Shown: piece after piece, positions 9,674 to 17,807 of the stretch
Numbering within the stretch: the stretch's first letter is position 1
Layout: every line of letters starts with the position of its first letter
NCBI GenBank assembly: GCA_040398465.1
Contig: JBBAUA010000001.1
Coordinates: forward strand, 1-64,000
DNA from: UBA7672 sp040398465
GTDB taxonomy: Bacteria > Pseudomonadota > Alphaproteobacteria > Caulobacterales > Hyphomonadaceae
DNA length: 64,000 bases
Direction of reading: 5' to 3'
The notes under the pieces: generated by a model
Seen by the model: the letters and a program-made list of their open reading frames with translations, nothing else
What the model was told of the DNA's origin: nothing
Database searches by the model: none
Position numbers and translations under genes: made by a program

Positions 9674-10379
9674 ATGAAACGTCTGACTTTTGCCGCAGCG
9701 GCTGGCGTTATCGCCTGGGTGCTTGCGGCGCAGGGCGCTACTGCCCAGACCGCCCCGGTGAACGCTGCCCTTCCAAGCTCGGTGTCTGATGACGACATCG
9801 GGGAAGACGGCCTGAAGCGTCGCGGCGACGGCTCGATCGACGACGACCNNNNNNNNNNNNNNNNNNNNNNNNNNNNNNNNNNNNNNNNNNNNNNNNNNNN
9901 NNNNNNNNNNNNNNNNNNNNNNNNNNNNNNNNNNNNNNNNNNNNNNNNGCGTTGAGGAAGGTGACGATGACATCGGGGAAGACGGCCTGAAGCGTCGCGG
10001 CGACGGCTCGATCGACGACGACCAGCCGGGCGTTGAGGAAGGTGACGATGACATCGGGGAAGACGGCCTGAAGCGTCGCGGCGATGGTTCGATCGACGAT
10101 GATCAGCCTGGCGTCGAAGACGATGACGACGACGGCGAAGGTCGTGGGCGCGGTCGCGGGCGGGGCGGCGATGATGCCGATGACGACGCCGACGATGACA
10201 ATCGTGGCCGAGGTCGTGGTCGCGGTGGCGACGATGGCCCGGAAGACGATCGTGGCGGACGCGACGGCGATGATGAGCGCGGCCGCGACCGGGATCGCGA
10301 TGACGATCGCGGGCGTGACCGGGACCGTGACGACCGCGGGCGGGATCGCGACCGTGAGCGTGGACGTGATCGTGACTAA
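9674..10379 (+). CDS. Exported acidic tandem-repeat protein (interrupted by an assembly gap)
   Basis: ATG 9674 opens a clear signal peptide (MKRLTFAAAAGVIAW...ATAQ); an in-frame GTG at 9656 is an alternative start. The mature protein consists of tandem 27-residue units, GVEEGDDDIGEDGLKRRGDG followed by SIDDDQP, then a tail of alternating D/E and RG/RD runs (RGRGRGRGG, RDRDRDDDRGRDRDR) ending at TAA 10377. A 100-N gap lies inside the repeats. The reading frame does not continue across 100 nt, so the real gap length differs and the copy number is unknown. Alternating acidic and RGD/RD segments suggest ion binding or a charged, disordered envelope protein. I do not recognise the family. Confidence 0.7.
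9788..10112 (+). repeat. 81-bp in-frame tandem repeat
   Basis: Two complete 81-bp copies start at 9951 and 10032 and are nearly identical. A third, partial copy lies left of the N run (9788-9848), and a diverged copy begins at 10113. Each unit encodes 27 residues, so copy number can vary without shifting the frame. Confidence 0.9.
9849..9948. other. Assembly gap of 100 N inside the tandem repeat
   Basis: Exactly 100 N. The gene is in frame on both sides only if the true length is not 100, so this is a placeholder left where near-identical repeat units could not be assembled. Confidence 0.95.
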
Positions 10380-10410
10380 ACGGCCTTCCGCTTAGAAGCG
10401 GAAAAAAGGG

Positions 10411-10465
10411 GGCAGAGGCGTACGGTAACCCCCACCACCCGCGCCTCTGCCTCTTCTTGCTTTTC
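10411..10465 (+). terminator. Probable terminator between the repeat protein and the barrel gene
   Basis: GGCAGAGGCG (10411-10420) pairs perfectly with CGCCTCTGCC (10442-10451) and is followed by the pyrimidine-rich TCTTCTTGCTTTT. A smaller palindrome, TTCCGCTT-AG-AAGCGGAA (10386-10403), precedes it and is followed by an A-run. Confidence 0.55.
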
Positions 10466-10536
10466 GCCTGTTGGGGGGCAGCGACCTTAAGTTGGCGCTG
10501 GTATGTGTTTCGCAGATTGTCGGGGAGTAGCTTTCA

Positions 10537-11385
10537 ATGAAGTTTCGGACATCGCTTTCGCTGGTCGCATTGACCGGTGCATCCATCGTTGCAGGTGCAG
10601 GCGTCGCCTCCGCACAGACAGTCCAGATTGGCGTCGGGGCTGAGTACTCGACCGGCACGTATGGCGGCACGGACGAGACTTCGATTTACGAAGTGCCGGT
10701 CACGTTCCGCCTTCGTGCAGGCGACTGGTCGTTCCGGGCTCGCGTGCCCTTCGCGAGCATTGAAGGGCCTGGCGGCGTGGTGCCGGGCGGCCCTGACGAC
10801 AACGGTGGCGACCGCAGCGGTCCCGGCGGCGGCGGTGACGAGGACGACGATTCGATCGAGAATGATCTCGGTGAGGTCATCGGCGGCGTCAATGAGTCCG
10901 GTCTGGCCGACATTTCGCTTTCGGCGACATGGTCACAGAGCATCGGCGAGGACAACTATCTCGACCTGACTGGTCGCGTGACCTTGCCGACGGGCGATGT
11001 GGCGAAGGACCTGGGCACCGGGGAGACGGACTTCACGATGCTCGCGGAGTTCGGCCACGACTTCGATGGCGCAGGAGTCTATGCGTTCGGAGGTTACAAG
11101 TTTCGTGGCGGCGCGACGCGTGAAGACGGCGCTCAGTTTGGCGCTGGCGGCTATTTCCGCCCGTTTGACGGCGTGATCGCCGGGGTCGACGCCGGGTGGT
11201 CCGAGTCGTCCATCAACGGTCTGGATCAGTCTGCTGACCTGACAGCCTATAGCAGCTTTACTCTTTCGCCCGACTGGCGGGTCTCGCTGTACGCGCTGAC
11301 TGGCCTCACTGACAACGCGCCAGATTTCGGCGCGGGATTGCGTCTGACCTGGCGCGCAGATTTCCGTCGTCCCACGGAGGACTAA
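10537..11385 (+). CDS. Outer-membrane beta-barrel protein
   Basis: This 282-residue protein has a signal peptide ending GVASAQ and then alternating amphipathic strands typical of transporter-like barrels (YEVPVTFRLRAGDWSFRARVPF, TGRVTLPTGD, YAFGGYKFRGG, GLRLTWRADF). It resembles the family once annotated as MetA-pathway phenol-degradation barrels. A Gly/Asp/Glu-rich insertion (residues about 84-107, GGPDDNGGDRSGPGGGGDED) would form a long acidic loop at the barrel edge, echoing the acidic protein encoded just upstream. A terminator-like hairpin separates the two genes, so it may have its own promoter. The substrate is unknown. Confidence 0.75.
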   Translation: MKFRTSLSLVALTGASIVAGAGVASAQTVQIGVGAEYSTGTYGGTDETSIYEVPVTFRLRAGDWSFRARVPFASIEGPGGVVPGGPDDNGGDRSGPGGGGDEDDDSIENDLGEVIGGVNESGLADISLSATWSQSIGEDNYLDLTGRVTLPTGDVAKDLGTGETDFTMLAEFGHDFDGAGVYAFGGYKFRGGATREDGAQFGAGGYFRPFDGVIAGVDAGWSESSINGLDQSADLTAYSSFTLSPDWRVSLYALTGLTDNAPDFGAGLRLTWRADFRRPTED

Positions 11386-11419
11386 GCGAAGCGATCAGCT
11401 GGACGGCTCTAGAAACAAG

Positions 11420-11448
11420 AACGCCCGGCCAGTCGATGGCCGGGCGTT
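11420..11448. terminator. Bidirectional terminator between convergent genes
   Basis: AACGCCCGGCCA (11420-11431) and TGGCCGGGCGTT (11437-11448) form a perfect 12-bp stem with a 5-nt loop. It lies between the plus-strand barrel gene and the minus-strand anti-sigma gene and probably stops transcription from both sides. Confidence 0.85.
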
Positions 11449-11474
11449 GCTGTATTTGATCTTGGCTCCAACGA

Positions 11475-12209
11475 TCAGTCGGCGGAGGCGGCCCAGCCTG
11501 ATGCGATCGCCGCGGACTCTTCGCGACTGTCCAACACGCGCCGAACGCCGAGCCGCTCGAGCGCTGCGGAGATGGCGGGATCCATTGAACCGTCGGCCAT
11601 GACATAGGCCGCATCCACGCTGGACCTGCCGCCCATGCGGGAGAGTGTGTCGATCACCCATGCTTCGCCTTCGCGGCATGCGAGTCCGGCCGTGGCGGGC
11701 GTCTCGAACTGCCTGCAGTAGCGCCCACTCTCATCGACAAGGCTAAGCCGGATGCTCACGGGTCCTGCGGTCGCGCCAGAGGCCGCCGACGCCAGACTTT
11801 GGGCCATGGCGTTATCTGCAATCATTCGTCCTTCGCTATCCGACGCCATGCCGGCGGCCGTCGGCGATCCGGACAGCATGGCGCCGCCGAGCATAACGCC
11901 CACCACCAGGGAAGCTGCGGCCATGGCCATGGGGCGAGGCGACAGCAGGCTCGACAGGGCTTCACGGAAGCCCGCAAACCCGCCGGCGCGGCGAGACTTT
12001 CCGATCACAGCCTCGAAGCGCTGCGGGACCGGCGCATTCAGCGTTTCCGCATACGCCGGCGCCAGCAGCCTGTCGGCGCGCGCCAGCCGTGCGACGCGAA
12101 CGCCCAGTTCGGGCGTGGCCGCGATCGCCGATTCAATTTCGCTGCGTTGCTGCGGCGTGACCTCGCCGTCCAGCCAGGCGGTGATCATCTCATCGGACAC
12201 TCTGTCCAT
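11475..12209 (-). CDS. Transmembrane anti-sigma factor of the adjacent ECF sigma
   Basis: The 244-residue product has a cytoplasmic N-terminal anti-sigma segment (MDRVSDEMITAWLDGEVTPQ), one membrane span at about 92-115 (AMAAASLVVGVMLGGAMLSG) and a periplasmic C-terminal domain of about 125 residues containing two Cys (RYCRQF, GLACRE). It starts 3 bp after the sigma gene stop, so the two are co-transcribed. No zinc-binding HxxxCxxC motif was seen in the cytoplasmic part. The expected role is to hold the ECF sigma at the membrane until a periplasmic signal releases it. The subtilase encoded divergently is a possible participant, by context only. Confidence 0.85.
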   Translation of the reverse strand: MDRVSDEMITAWLDGEVTPQQRSEIESAIAATPELGVRVARLARADRLLAPAYAETLNAPVPQRFEAVIGKSRRAGGFAGFREALSSLLSPRPMAMAAASLVVGVMLGGAMLSGSPTAAGMASDSEGRMIADNAMAQSLASAASGATAGPVSIRLSLVDESGRYCRQFETPATAGLACREGEAWVIDTLSRMGGRSSVDAAYVMADGSMDPAISAALERLGVRRVLDSREESAAIASGWAASAD

Positions 12210-12212
12210 GAT

Positions 12213-12737
12213 TCAGTCCTTCCACGAAACAGGATCGACCCCGTCGAGCAACTGCAGCAGTCGCGCCCGCGCCCGGGAAATACGGCTCATGACTGTTCCG
12301 ATGGGTATTTCCAGCGTTTCAGCTGCCTCGCGATACGTCTGGCCTTCGATCGAGACGAGCGCCAAAACCGCCCTTTCGTCTGGATGCAGACGCGTCATCG
12401 CCTCGCGCACCTGACGCAGGTTTATGCGGGAATCGAACACCTCCCGCCCGTCTTCGCCTACCGCAATCACGTCCTCGCTCATCGGCTGGACGATGTGTCG
12501 GCGGCGAGCCGCCGAGCGTTTCTGGTCAATCCAGGCGTTTTGCATGATCTTGTACATCCAGCTGTCTAGCCTGCTTCCAACCTGAAACTGCGCTTCGCGG
12601 GACAACGCTTTCTCCAACGCCTCTTGCACCAGGTCGTCGCCATCGTCCGGCGACCCCGTCAAGGAATGGCCGAACCGCCGTAGCCTCGGAATAAGCGCGC
12701 GGAGTTCGCCCCTGAACCTGTTGTCGCCCTCGTTCAT
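12213..12737 (-). CDS. ECF-family RNA polymerase sigma factor
   Basis: This 174-residue sigma-70 family protein has region 2 (LRRFGHSLTGSPDDGDDLVQ, SRLDSWMYKIMQNAWIDQKR) and region 4 (LHPDERAVLALVSIEGQTYR, LEIPIGTVMSRISRARARLL). It is of the short EcfA/RpoE type. The frame is open much further upstream, but that extension is Ser/Glu-rich antisense of the subtilase gene, so the start was put at ATG 12737 (MNEGDNRF), which gives the normal family length. It is followed by its anti-sigma gene and is divergent from the subtilase, with 100 bp between the two start codons. Confidence 0.92.
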   Translation of the reverse strand: MNEGDNRFRGELRALIPRLRRFGHSLTGSPDDGDDLVQEALEKALSREAQFQVGSRLDSWMYKIMQNAWIDQKRSAARRRHIVQPMSEDVIAVGEDGREVFDSRINLRQVREAMTRLHPDERAVLALVSIEGQTYREAAETLEIPIGTVMSRISRARARLLQLLDGVDPVSWKD

Positions 12738-12837
12738 GCAATTCTGTTCCGACAACGACCGTGCGGCGATCCTATTCTCACACGCGCCTGAAATATTCGG
12801 TTCGCGCAAGGCGCCGAAACATCGTATTGTGGCAACG

Positions 12838-14379
12838 ATGACATCCCGTTGGTTAACCCTTTTTTCGGCGCTTAGCCTGGCTCTGGCGCTCGCCAGCCAA
12901 GCCGGCGCCAAGCCTCCCGAGGAGGAGGCGATGGAGCGCGCCGAACGTGCCTCCGAGCGCGCAGCCAAGGCAGCAGAACGCGCGGGCGAGGCCGCCGAGC
13001 GTGCAGCTGAGCGCGCTGCCGAACGCAGCGAGCGTGAGCGGGATTCAGGGCGCGGCAATAGCGATGTCCGGCAGGGTGACGATGCCGCCGGAGGCGAATT
13101 GGCGTCCGCTTCAGATGGAAGCGGTGGTTCCGTGCTCGTTACAGCTGAGACCGAGTCGAGCTCCGGTTCTAATTCGGGGTCGAGTTCTGGATCCAGTTCC
13201 GGGTCCAACTCCGGATCGGACGACACGGATGAGGACAACTCCGGCCACGGCTCCGAGGGCGATGACGAGCAGGAAGATAGCGACTCCGAAGACTCGGAGG
13301 ACGAGCAGCGCGATCGACAGGGCGTGATCGTGCCGGTCGAAAACGACGATGCGGGGAACCCGTATCGCGAAGGCGAGATCGTCATCATGTCGGAAGACGC
13401 CGGTCTGGTGGCCCGCGCCGAGGCGCTGGGGTTTGGGGTGATCGAGGCGCGAGAGCTTGTCTCAATCGGCAGCGTCGTGGCGCGTTTGCGCCGTCCTGAG
13501 GGCGTAAGTTCAAGCGAGGCGCTGGAGATGCTGAGGGTGCGGGAGCCTGCATCGCCCTCGGGATACAACTATATCTATCGGGCGGCAGGCGAAGGACCGA
13601 ACGAACTCGTCGAGGAGCAGCGCGGCTCGCCTGCAAACGCGACGGGCGGTTCGCGCGTAGGCGTCATCGACGGCTTTTCGGCAAGCACGGTCGGCGACTG
13701 GCCGGTGGAGAGACTGGTCGATCAACCCGCCTTGAGAGGCCACGGGGAAGCGGTGACGACCATCCTGCTGCGCGATCTCTCCAACGCTTATCACGTGAAG
13801 CCGGACCAGCTGATGCTCCTGGATGTGATGCGACAGCATGGCGACTCGGGCGCGGCAGACGTTGCGGCTCTTGTCCTCGCCTTTGACAGGCTGGTAACTG
13901 CGCGCATCGATCTCGCGAACCTGAGTCTCGCCGGGCCAGATCATCCCGCGCTTCGCCGCGCGATCCAGATGTCGCTCAAGGCTGGCATGGTGATCGTCGC
14001 CGCAGTTGGAAATGAGGGCCCCGCAGCGCCGCCGGCATTCCCTGCGGCCTACGACGGAGTTGTTGGAGTTGCAGCCGTCGATAGTGCAGGCCGTCCGTAC
14101 CTCTATTCAGGGCGCGGTCCACACGTGGACATCGCTGCACTCGGCGTCGAGCAATCGCCGACGGGGTCGGGACGGGAGTTGGTCGGGACATCCTACGCAG
14201 CACCCCGGGTCACCGCCATGCTGGCGGGTCAGCGCGCTGCAGGCGGACCGGCGTCTGTCGAGACACTGCTGGCGGCCTTCGCAGAGGACGCCGGCGACCC
14301 CGGCCGCGATCCTATCTACGGTCTGGGAATTCTGACCTCCGGCCCGAAGATCGACATTGCGCTGACGCAAAACAACTAG
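12838..14379 (+). CDS. Exported subtilisin-like (S8) serine protease with acidic linker
   Basis: The start ATG 12838 gives a signal peptide ending QAGAKP; the frame upstream would be antisense to the sigma gene. The 513-residue protein continues with an Ala/Glu/Arg helical segment (27-68), a Ser/Gly/Asp/Glu linker (about 105-160), a prodomain-like region (about 165-248) and the S8 catalytic domain. The triad is complete: Asp278 in VGVIDG, His302 in GHGEAV, Ser452 in GTSYAAP, with oxyanion Asn392 in AAVGNEGP. It is therefore predicted active in the periplasm or outside the cell. Its position opposite an ECF sigma/anti-sigma pair suggests it is a regulon member or takes part in signal sensing, which is inference. 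Confidence 0.88.
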   Translation: MTSRWLTLFSALSLALALASQAGAKPPEEEAMERAERASERAAKAAERAGEAAERAAERAAERSERERDSGRGNSDVRQGDDAAGGELASASDGSGGSVLVTAETESSSGSNSGSSSGSSSGSNSGSDDTDEDNSGHGSEGDDEQEDSDSEDSEDEQRDRQGVIVPVENDDAGNPYREGEIVIMSEDAGLVARAEALGFGVIEARELVSIGSVVARLRRPEGVSSSEALEMLRVREPASPSGYNYIYRAAGEGPNELVEEQRGSPANATGGSRVGVIDGFSASTVGDWPVERLVDQPALRGHGEAVTTILLRDLSNAYHVKPDQLMLLDVMRQHGDSGAADVAALVLAFDRLVTARIDLANLSLAGPDHPALRRAIQMSLKAGMVIVAAVGNEGPAAPPAFPAAYDGVVGVAAVDSAGRPYLYSGRGPHVDIAALGVEQSPTGSGRELVGTSYAAPRVTAMLAGQRAAGGPASVETLLAAFAEDAGDPGRDPIYGLGILTSGPKIDIALTQNN

Positions 14380-14547
14380 TCAGAGGGTCGAAGAGGCGCG
14401 TTGAGCTGGTCGTCGAGCTTTCGCCTAGCCGATGGTCCTCCCGTCCATACGGTACGATCGAGGGGCCGATCGAAACGGCTGTTGCGTCGATATCACTCTC
14501 GGAGTGCACACGCAGCCCCGTTGACCGCTCCATCGACAGTGGCCAGC

Positions 14548-15786
14548 ATGCAAGCCATGGAACCCCATTCGCCCGTGCGTCTCTGGCTGGCCGCTTGCGC
14601 AGCGGTACTTCTTTCGAGTGCGTGTTCAGGACCAAGGTCCAGCGCGCCAGTCGTGCAGCTGTTGGAGACGCCAGCGCCCACCTCAAGCATGGCGCCCAAT
14701 CTTGCCCTATCGGCGGACGGCGGTGTGATCCTGAGTTGGCTTGAACAGGGCGAGCCTGACGCCCATTCCCTGCGGTATTCCAAACTGGGACGCCTGGACG
14801 ATAAATGGTCGCCCCCGATGACGGTGGTGACGCGCAATGATCTGTTCGTGAACTGGGCCGATGTTCCATCCCTCGTGCAAACGCGCACAGGGCGGTTGCT
14901 GGCTCATTGGCTCCAGAAGAGCGGGGACGCCACCTACGCGTATGACGTGCGGATCGCACAGTCTGTTGATGAAGGCCGGACCTGGTCCGACAGCAAGATT
15001 CTTCACGATGACGGTTTGCAGGGCGAGCATGGTTTCGTGTCTTTTCTCGAGACGCCAACCGGCGATGTCGAAGCGATCTGGCTCGACGGACGGAACACGA
15101 TCGATCCGAATCCGGCGCCTGAAATGCAGCTTGGCTTCACCACCGTGTCGGCGGAAGGTACGCCAGGGCCGACCCAGCTGATCGACACGCGTATCTGCGA
15201 TTGCTGCCAGACATCGATGGCGTGGGCCTCGTCCGGGCCGGTGGCGGTCTATCGCGACAGGTCGCCGGAGGAGATTCGCGACATCAGTGTTGTGCGCCGC
15301 GTTGATGGCGTCTGGACCGAGCCGGCGCCAGTGCACGCAGACAACTGGATGATCGAGGGATGCCCGGTCAACGGCCCGGCGATCTCCGCGCGCGGCGACT
15401 TGGTCGCCGTTGCGTGGTTCACGGGCGCCAATGATCAGGAGCGGATAAATCTGGCTTTCTCCAGCGACAGCGGAGCGAGCTTCTCGCCGCCTATACAGAT
15501 TGACGACGGAAACCCCGTCGGACGTGTCGGTGTGAACCTGTCAGCCGCAGGCGATGCGCGCGTGGTGTGGCTGGAACGGGTTGGGGCCGAGGGCGCAGAG
15601 GTGCGTCTGAAGACCGTCAGGAAGGATGGCGTCAGCACCGATGCAACCGTCATCGCCACGACAAGCGCGGCGAGAACCGCAGGCTTTCCACGTATCGCGG
15701 CGGTCGGAGATGACCTCGTTCTTGCATGGACTGATCCCTCTGAGGGGAGCAGCGTACATGTTGCGCGCGTGCGACCCGGTCAATGA
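14548..15786 (+). CDS. Sialidase-fold (Asp-box/BNR) lipoprotein
   Basis: The start at ATG 14548 gives a lipoprotein signal peptide with lipobox LSSAC; ATG 14557 is also possible. The mature protein of about 385 residues has at least two Asp-boxes (SVDEGRTW and SSDSGASF), the hallmark of sialidase-like beta-propellers. The Arg triad of true sialidases cannot be assigned, so a propeller binding or scaffold function is as likely as glycosidase activity. A Cys-rich patch, RICDCCQTS, is notable because the neighbours handle redox or copper. The stop overlaps the TlpA start by 4 bp, so the two are coupled. Confidence 0.75.
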   Translation: MQAMEPHSPVRLWLAACAAVLLSSACSGPRSSAPVVQLLETPAPTSSMAPNLALSADGGVILSWLEQGEPDAHSLRYSKLGRLDDKWSPPMTVVTRNDLFVNWADVPSLVQTRTGRLLAHWLQKSGDATYAYDVRIAQSVDEGRTWSDSKILHDDGLQGEHGFVSFLETPTGDVEAIWLDGRNTIDPNPAPEMQLGFTTVSAEGTPGPTQLIDTRICDCCQTSMAWASSGPVAVYRDRSPEEIRDISVVRRVDGVWTEPAPVHADNWMIEGCPVNGPAISARGDLVAVAWFTGANDQERINLAFSSDSGASFSPPIQIDDGNPVGRVGVNLSAAGDARVVWLERVGAEGAEVRLKTVRKDGVSTDATVIATTSAARTAGFPRIAAVGDDLVLAWTDPSEGSSVHVARVRPGQ

Positions 15787-16295
15787 GGCTGACCTCTACA
15801 CTTCTTGTCGCTGCAGCCTGGCTCACCGCATGCGGCGAGCCGTTGCGCGAAGTCGACCGGCGCGAGATACCCTCGTTCGAGGCGACTTCGGGCGATGGTG
15901 CGCCAGTATCACTTGAGGATCTGCGCGGAGATGCGGTGCTCCTGAATGTGTGGGCGACCTGGTGCGCGCCATGCCGGCAGGAGATTCCGTTCCTTGCCGG
16001 GCTGCAGACCCGCCACGGCGCAAGCGGATTTCGTGTGATCGGCGTGAGCATCGACGCCGCAGCCGACCGGGAGAAGGTCATCGCGACCGCGCCTGCCTTC
16101 GGCATAAACTATGACATCTGGCTTGACCCTGAGGAGCGGATTGCGGGCGTGATGCGCTATGGCGGCCTGCCAGCCTCGATGCTCATCGGTCGTGATGGCG
16201 TAGTTCGATGGACGCATGTCGGCGTTATCCGCGAGGATACGCCTGGCTTCAATGAGGCGCTGCGCGAGGTGCTCGCAAGCGGGGGAGTTCATTAA
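15783..16295 (+). CDS. TlpA/ResA-like thioredoxin-fold lipoprotein
   Basis: This 170-residue membrane-anchored thiol-disulfide oxidoreductase has lipobox LTAC at residues 14-17 and active-site motif WCAPC (Cys61, Cys64) in the AhpC/TSA-Redoxin fold, with the cis-Pro loop GGLPASMLI. It faces the periplasm and probably keeps cysteines reduced in a metalloprotein or its partner. It overlaps the Asp-box lipoprotein gene by 4 bp, and that protein contains a CDCC patch. CopC/CopD and a di-haem peroxidase remnant follow on the other strand, suggesting a role in copper or cytochrome maturation. Confidence 0.9.
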   Translation: MRLTSTLLVAAAWLTACGEPLREVDRREIPSFEATSGDGAPVSLEDLRGDAVLLNVWATWCAPCRQEIPFLAGLQTRHGASGFRVIGVSIDAAADREKVIATAPAFGINYDIWLDPEERIAGVMRYGGLPASMLIGRDGVVRWTHVGVIREDTPGFNEALREVLASGGVH

Positions 16296-16420
16296 GTCGC
16301 CAGTCTCCGCAGTCGCGTGGCGGCAAGCTCAACGGCAAGAACAAGAAGAATCGACAAGCCGACGAGAGTAAAAAGAACACCGAGCGCTATGTCATCACCG
16401 GACCAGCAGACTTGATCGCG
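16292..16420 (-). pseudogene. Possible remnant encoding one membrane helix
   Basis: A 42-codon open frame with no usable start codon reads DIALGVLFTLVGLSILLVLA then VELAATRLRRLAT, a convincing membrane helix with a basic tail. A stop at 16421-16423 closes it upstream. It lies downstream of copD on the same strand and may be the last helix of a decayed membrane protein. Chance cannot be excluded at this length. Confidence 0.25.
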
Positions 16421-16556
16421 TCAGGTCATGGGCGCGCAGCCGGCGTGTCGAGGATTGCGGCGACCAACCGGACATAGGTTGAACGTGTCATGATTTTCGC
16501 CTGAGTATGCGCAACTCGGGTGTGCGCTGAAGTCGAGGTTATGCCGCTCGCGCGCT

Positions 16557-17396
16557 TCATGCGTGGGGCGAGCTGAATGTGGTTAGCCAGGCTGTGGCGA
16601 CGAATACGCCCGCGAAAAGGCCAAGCTCGACGCCGATGCTCTGGCTGAGCTGTCGCGCGCCCACTCCATCCTCCGCGGCGATCCGCGGCGTGATCCGCAA
16701 CTTGTTCCAGGCTGCGATGCTCAGCACCGCTGCGGCGAGTACGATCTTCATCGCCAGCGCCTGCGCGTACGGGGTCAGCCATTCCGGGCGGCTGAAGTCG
16801 ATCAGAGCCAGGGTCAAGGCGACCCCACCCGCGACAAGGCCTGCGACGATCACGATCGCAAACATGCTGAACCGGCGGACAAGCAGCGCCAGCTCGGGCG
16901 CCGGCATCATCCGTCCCGCCTCGCGGAGCAGAAGCAGCGATCCCAGCCACCAGCTGGCCGCGCAAACGTGCAGAAACGCGATCGCGCCCGTCGGTACGTC
17001 AATGGAGGCCGAATGCCCGTTGATGCCAAAGGAGGCGAGCCCGAGAACGCCGCTCCCGACCTGCAAGACTCGCATGAGTCCCCTTGCGCGGCTCGAGAGA
17101 AGAAGCAGCATCGCGCCGCTAAGCTGAAGGGCGATCGCTGGGCCAGCCGGTGTGTCCCAGATCGCCGACAGTGTCGCGCTGTCGACCTGGCCGCCGAGAC
17201 GCGCGATCAGGATAGCGGCGCTGGCAATCGCGGCAGCCAACATGATCGCAGCCGCCATTGCGATGAGCCTTGGCGTGGCCGCTGAAGTCTGGCCAAGCCG
17301 CCCGCCGAGGCTCACGCACGCGAAAGCAACGCCAGCGCCGGCGAATGATCCGGCGTAAAGCGCAAGCTTTGTTATGGCGGCGAGCAGTTCAAGCAT
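16557..17396 (-). CDS. copD: CopD-family copper-transport membrane protein
   Basis: This 279-residue inner-membrane protein has about eight hydrophobic helices. It matches CopD in helix pattern and in conserved stretches such as HVCAASWWLGSLLLL and WNKLRITPRI. CopD works with periplasmic CopC to take up or sequester copper. Its start ATG overlaps the copC stop (TAATG), so the two are one operon. The next upstream gene on the strand is a beheaded di-haem peroxidase. Confidence 0.85.
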   Translation of the reverse strand: MLELLAAITKLALYAGSFAGAGVAFACVSLGGRLGQTSAATPRLIAMAAAIMLAAAIASAAILIARLGGQVDSATLSAIWDTPAGPAIALQLSGAMLLLLSSRARGLMRVLQVGSGVLGLASFGINGHSASIDVPTGAIAFLHVCAASWWLGSLLLLREAGRMMPAPELALLVRRFSMFAIVIVAGLVAGGVALTLALIDFSRPEWLTPYAQALAMKIVLAAAVLSIAAWNKLRITPRIAAEDGVGARQLSQSIGVELGLFAGVFVATAWLTTFSSPHA

Positions 17397-17806
17397 TAGT
17401 GTGGCGTGTGCTCCTCATCCGTTGCCGGCGCGTCGCCGGAAGAGGTTGGGCCTGCCTTCATCACGATGATGATCGACCCCGAGATGGGATGACCGTCCTT
17501 CGACAGGGCCTTCCATTTGATCTCGTTCCGGCCCGCCCCCAGCTTGGGCTCGGGTATCCTGAAAGTGGTCGTGCTGCCCGAAGGCGGCGTGAACTCGAGC
17601 TTGCGATCCGCCTTGCCCGTTTCGCTGACCACGACCGAGGTCATGCGCGCCGATTCGTTGAAGTTGATGAAGACGCTGTCGGGCGACCGGTTAACGACCG
17701 AACCGCTGGCCGGGACCGTGCTCTTCACCGTCGAGTGCGCGAATGCGGGTGCTGCAGACATGAACATCGCAGCGCCAAGCACGAGTGCTCGGATGTAGCT
17801 GGCCAT
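17396..17806 (-). CDS. copC: CopC-type periplasmic copper-binding protein
   Basis: This 136-residue protein has a signal peptide cleaved at AFA-HS, leaving His24 as the mature N-terminus, a known Cu(II) ligand in CopC. The second ligand pair is in KDGHPISG (Asp104, His106). The beta-barrel CopC core fits (FINFNESARMTSVVV). The C-terminal tail is His/Glu-rich (DEEHTPH). There is no Met-rich Cu(I) loop, so it looks like the Cu(II)-only CopC class. It is coupled to copD. Confidence 0.9.
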   Translation of the reverse strand: MASYIRALVLGAAMFMSAAPAFAHSTVKSTVPASGSVVNRSPDSVFINFNESARMTSVVVSETGKADRKLEFTPPSGSTTTFRIPEPKLGAGRNEIKWKALSKDGHPISGSIIIVMKAGPTSSGDAPATDEEHTPH

Positions 17807-17807
17807 C

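Noticed and set aside
9788..10112. Tandem repeats as a CRISPR array
   Set aside because: Units are 81 bp, contiguous without spacers, in frame and coding.
10084..10395. A 103-codon frame rich in Met/Thr/Ala
   Set aside because: It is a shifted frame of the Asp/Arg-rich tail of the acidic protein.
12738..13568. A 277-residue N-terminal extension of the sigma factor
   Set aside because: The extension is Ser/Glu-rich antisense of the subtilase linker; ATG 12737 gives the normal ECF length.
13385..15431. Minus-strand frames opposite the subtilase and the Asp-box lipoprotein genes
   Set aside because: Antisense frames without domains; the plus-strand genes have signal peptides and catalytic or Asp-box motifs.
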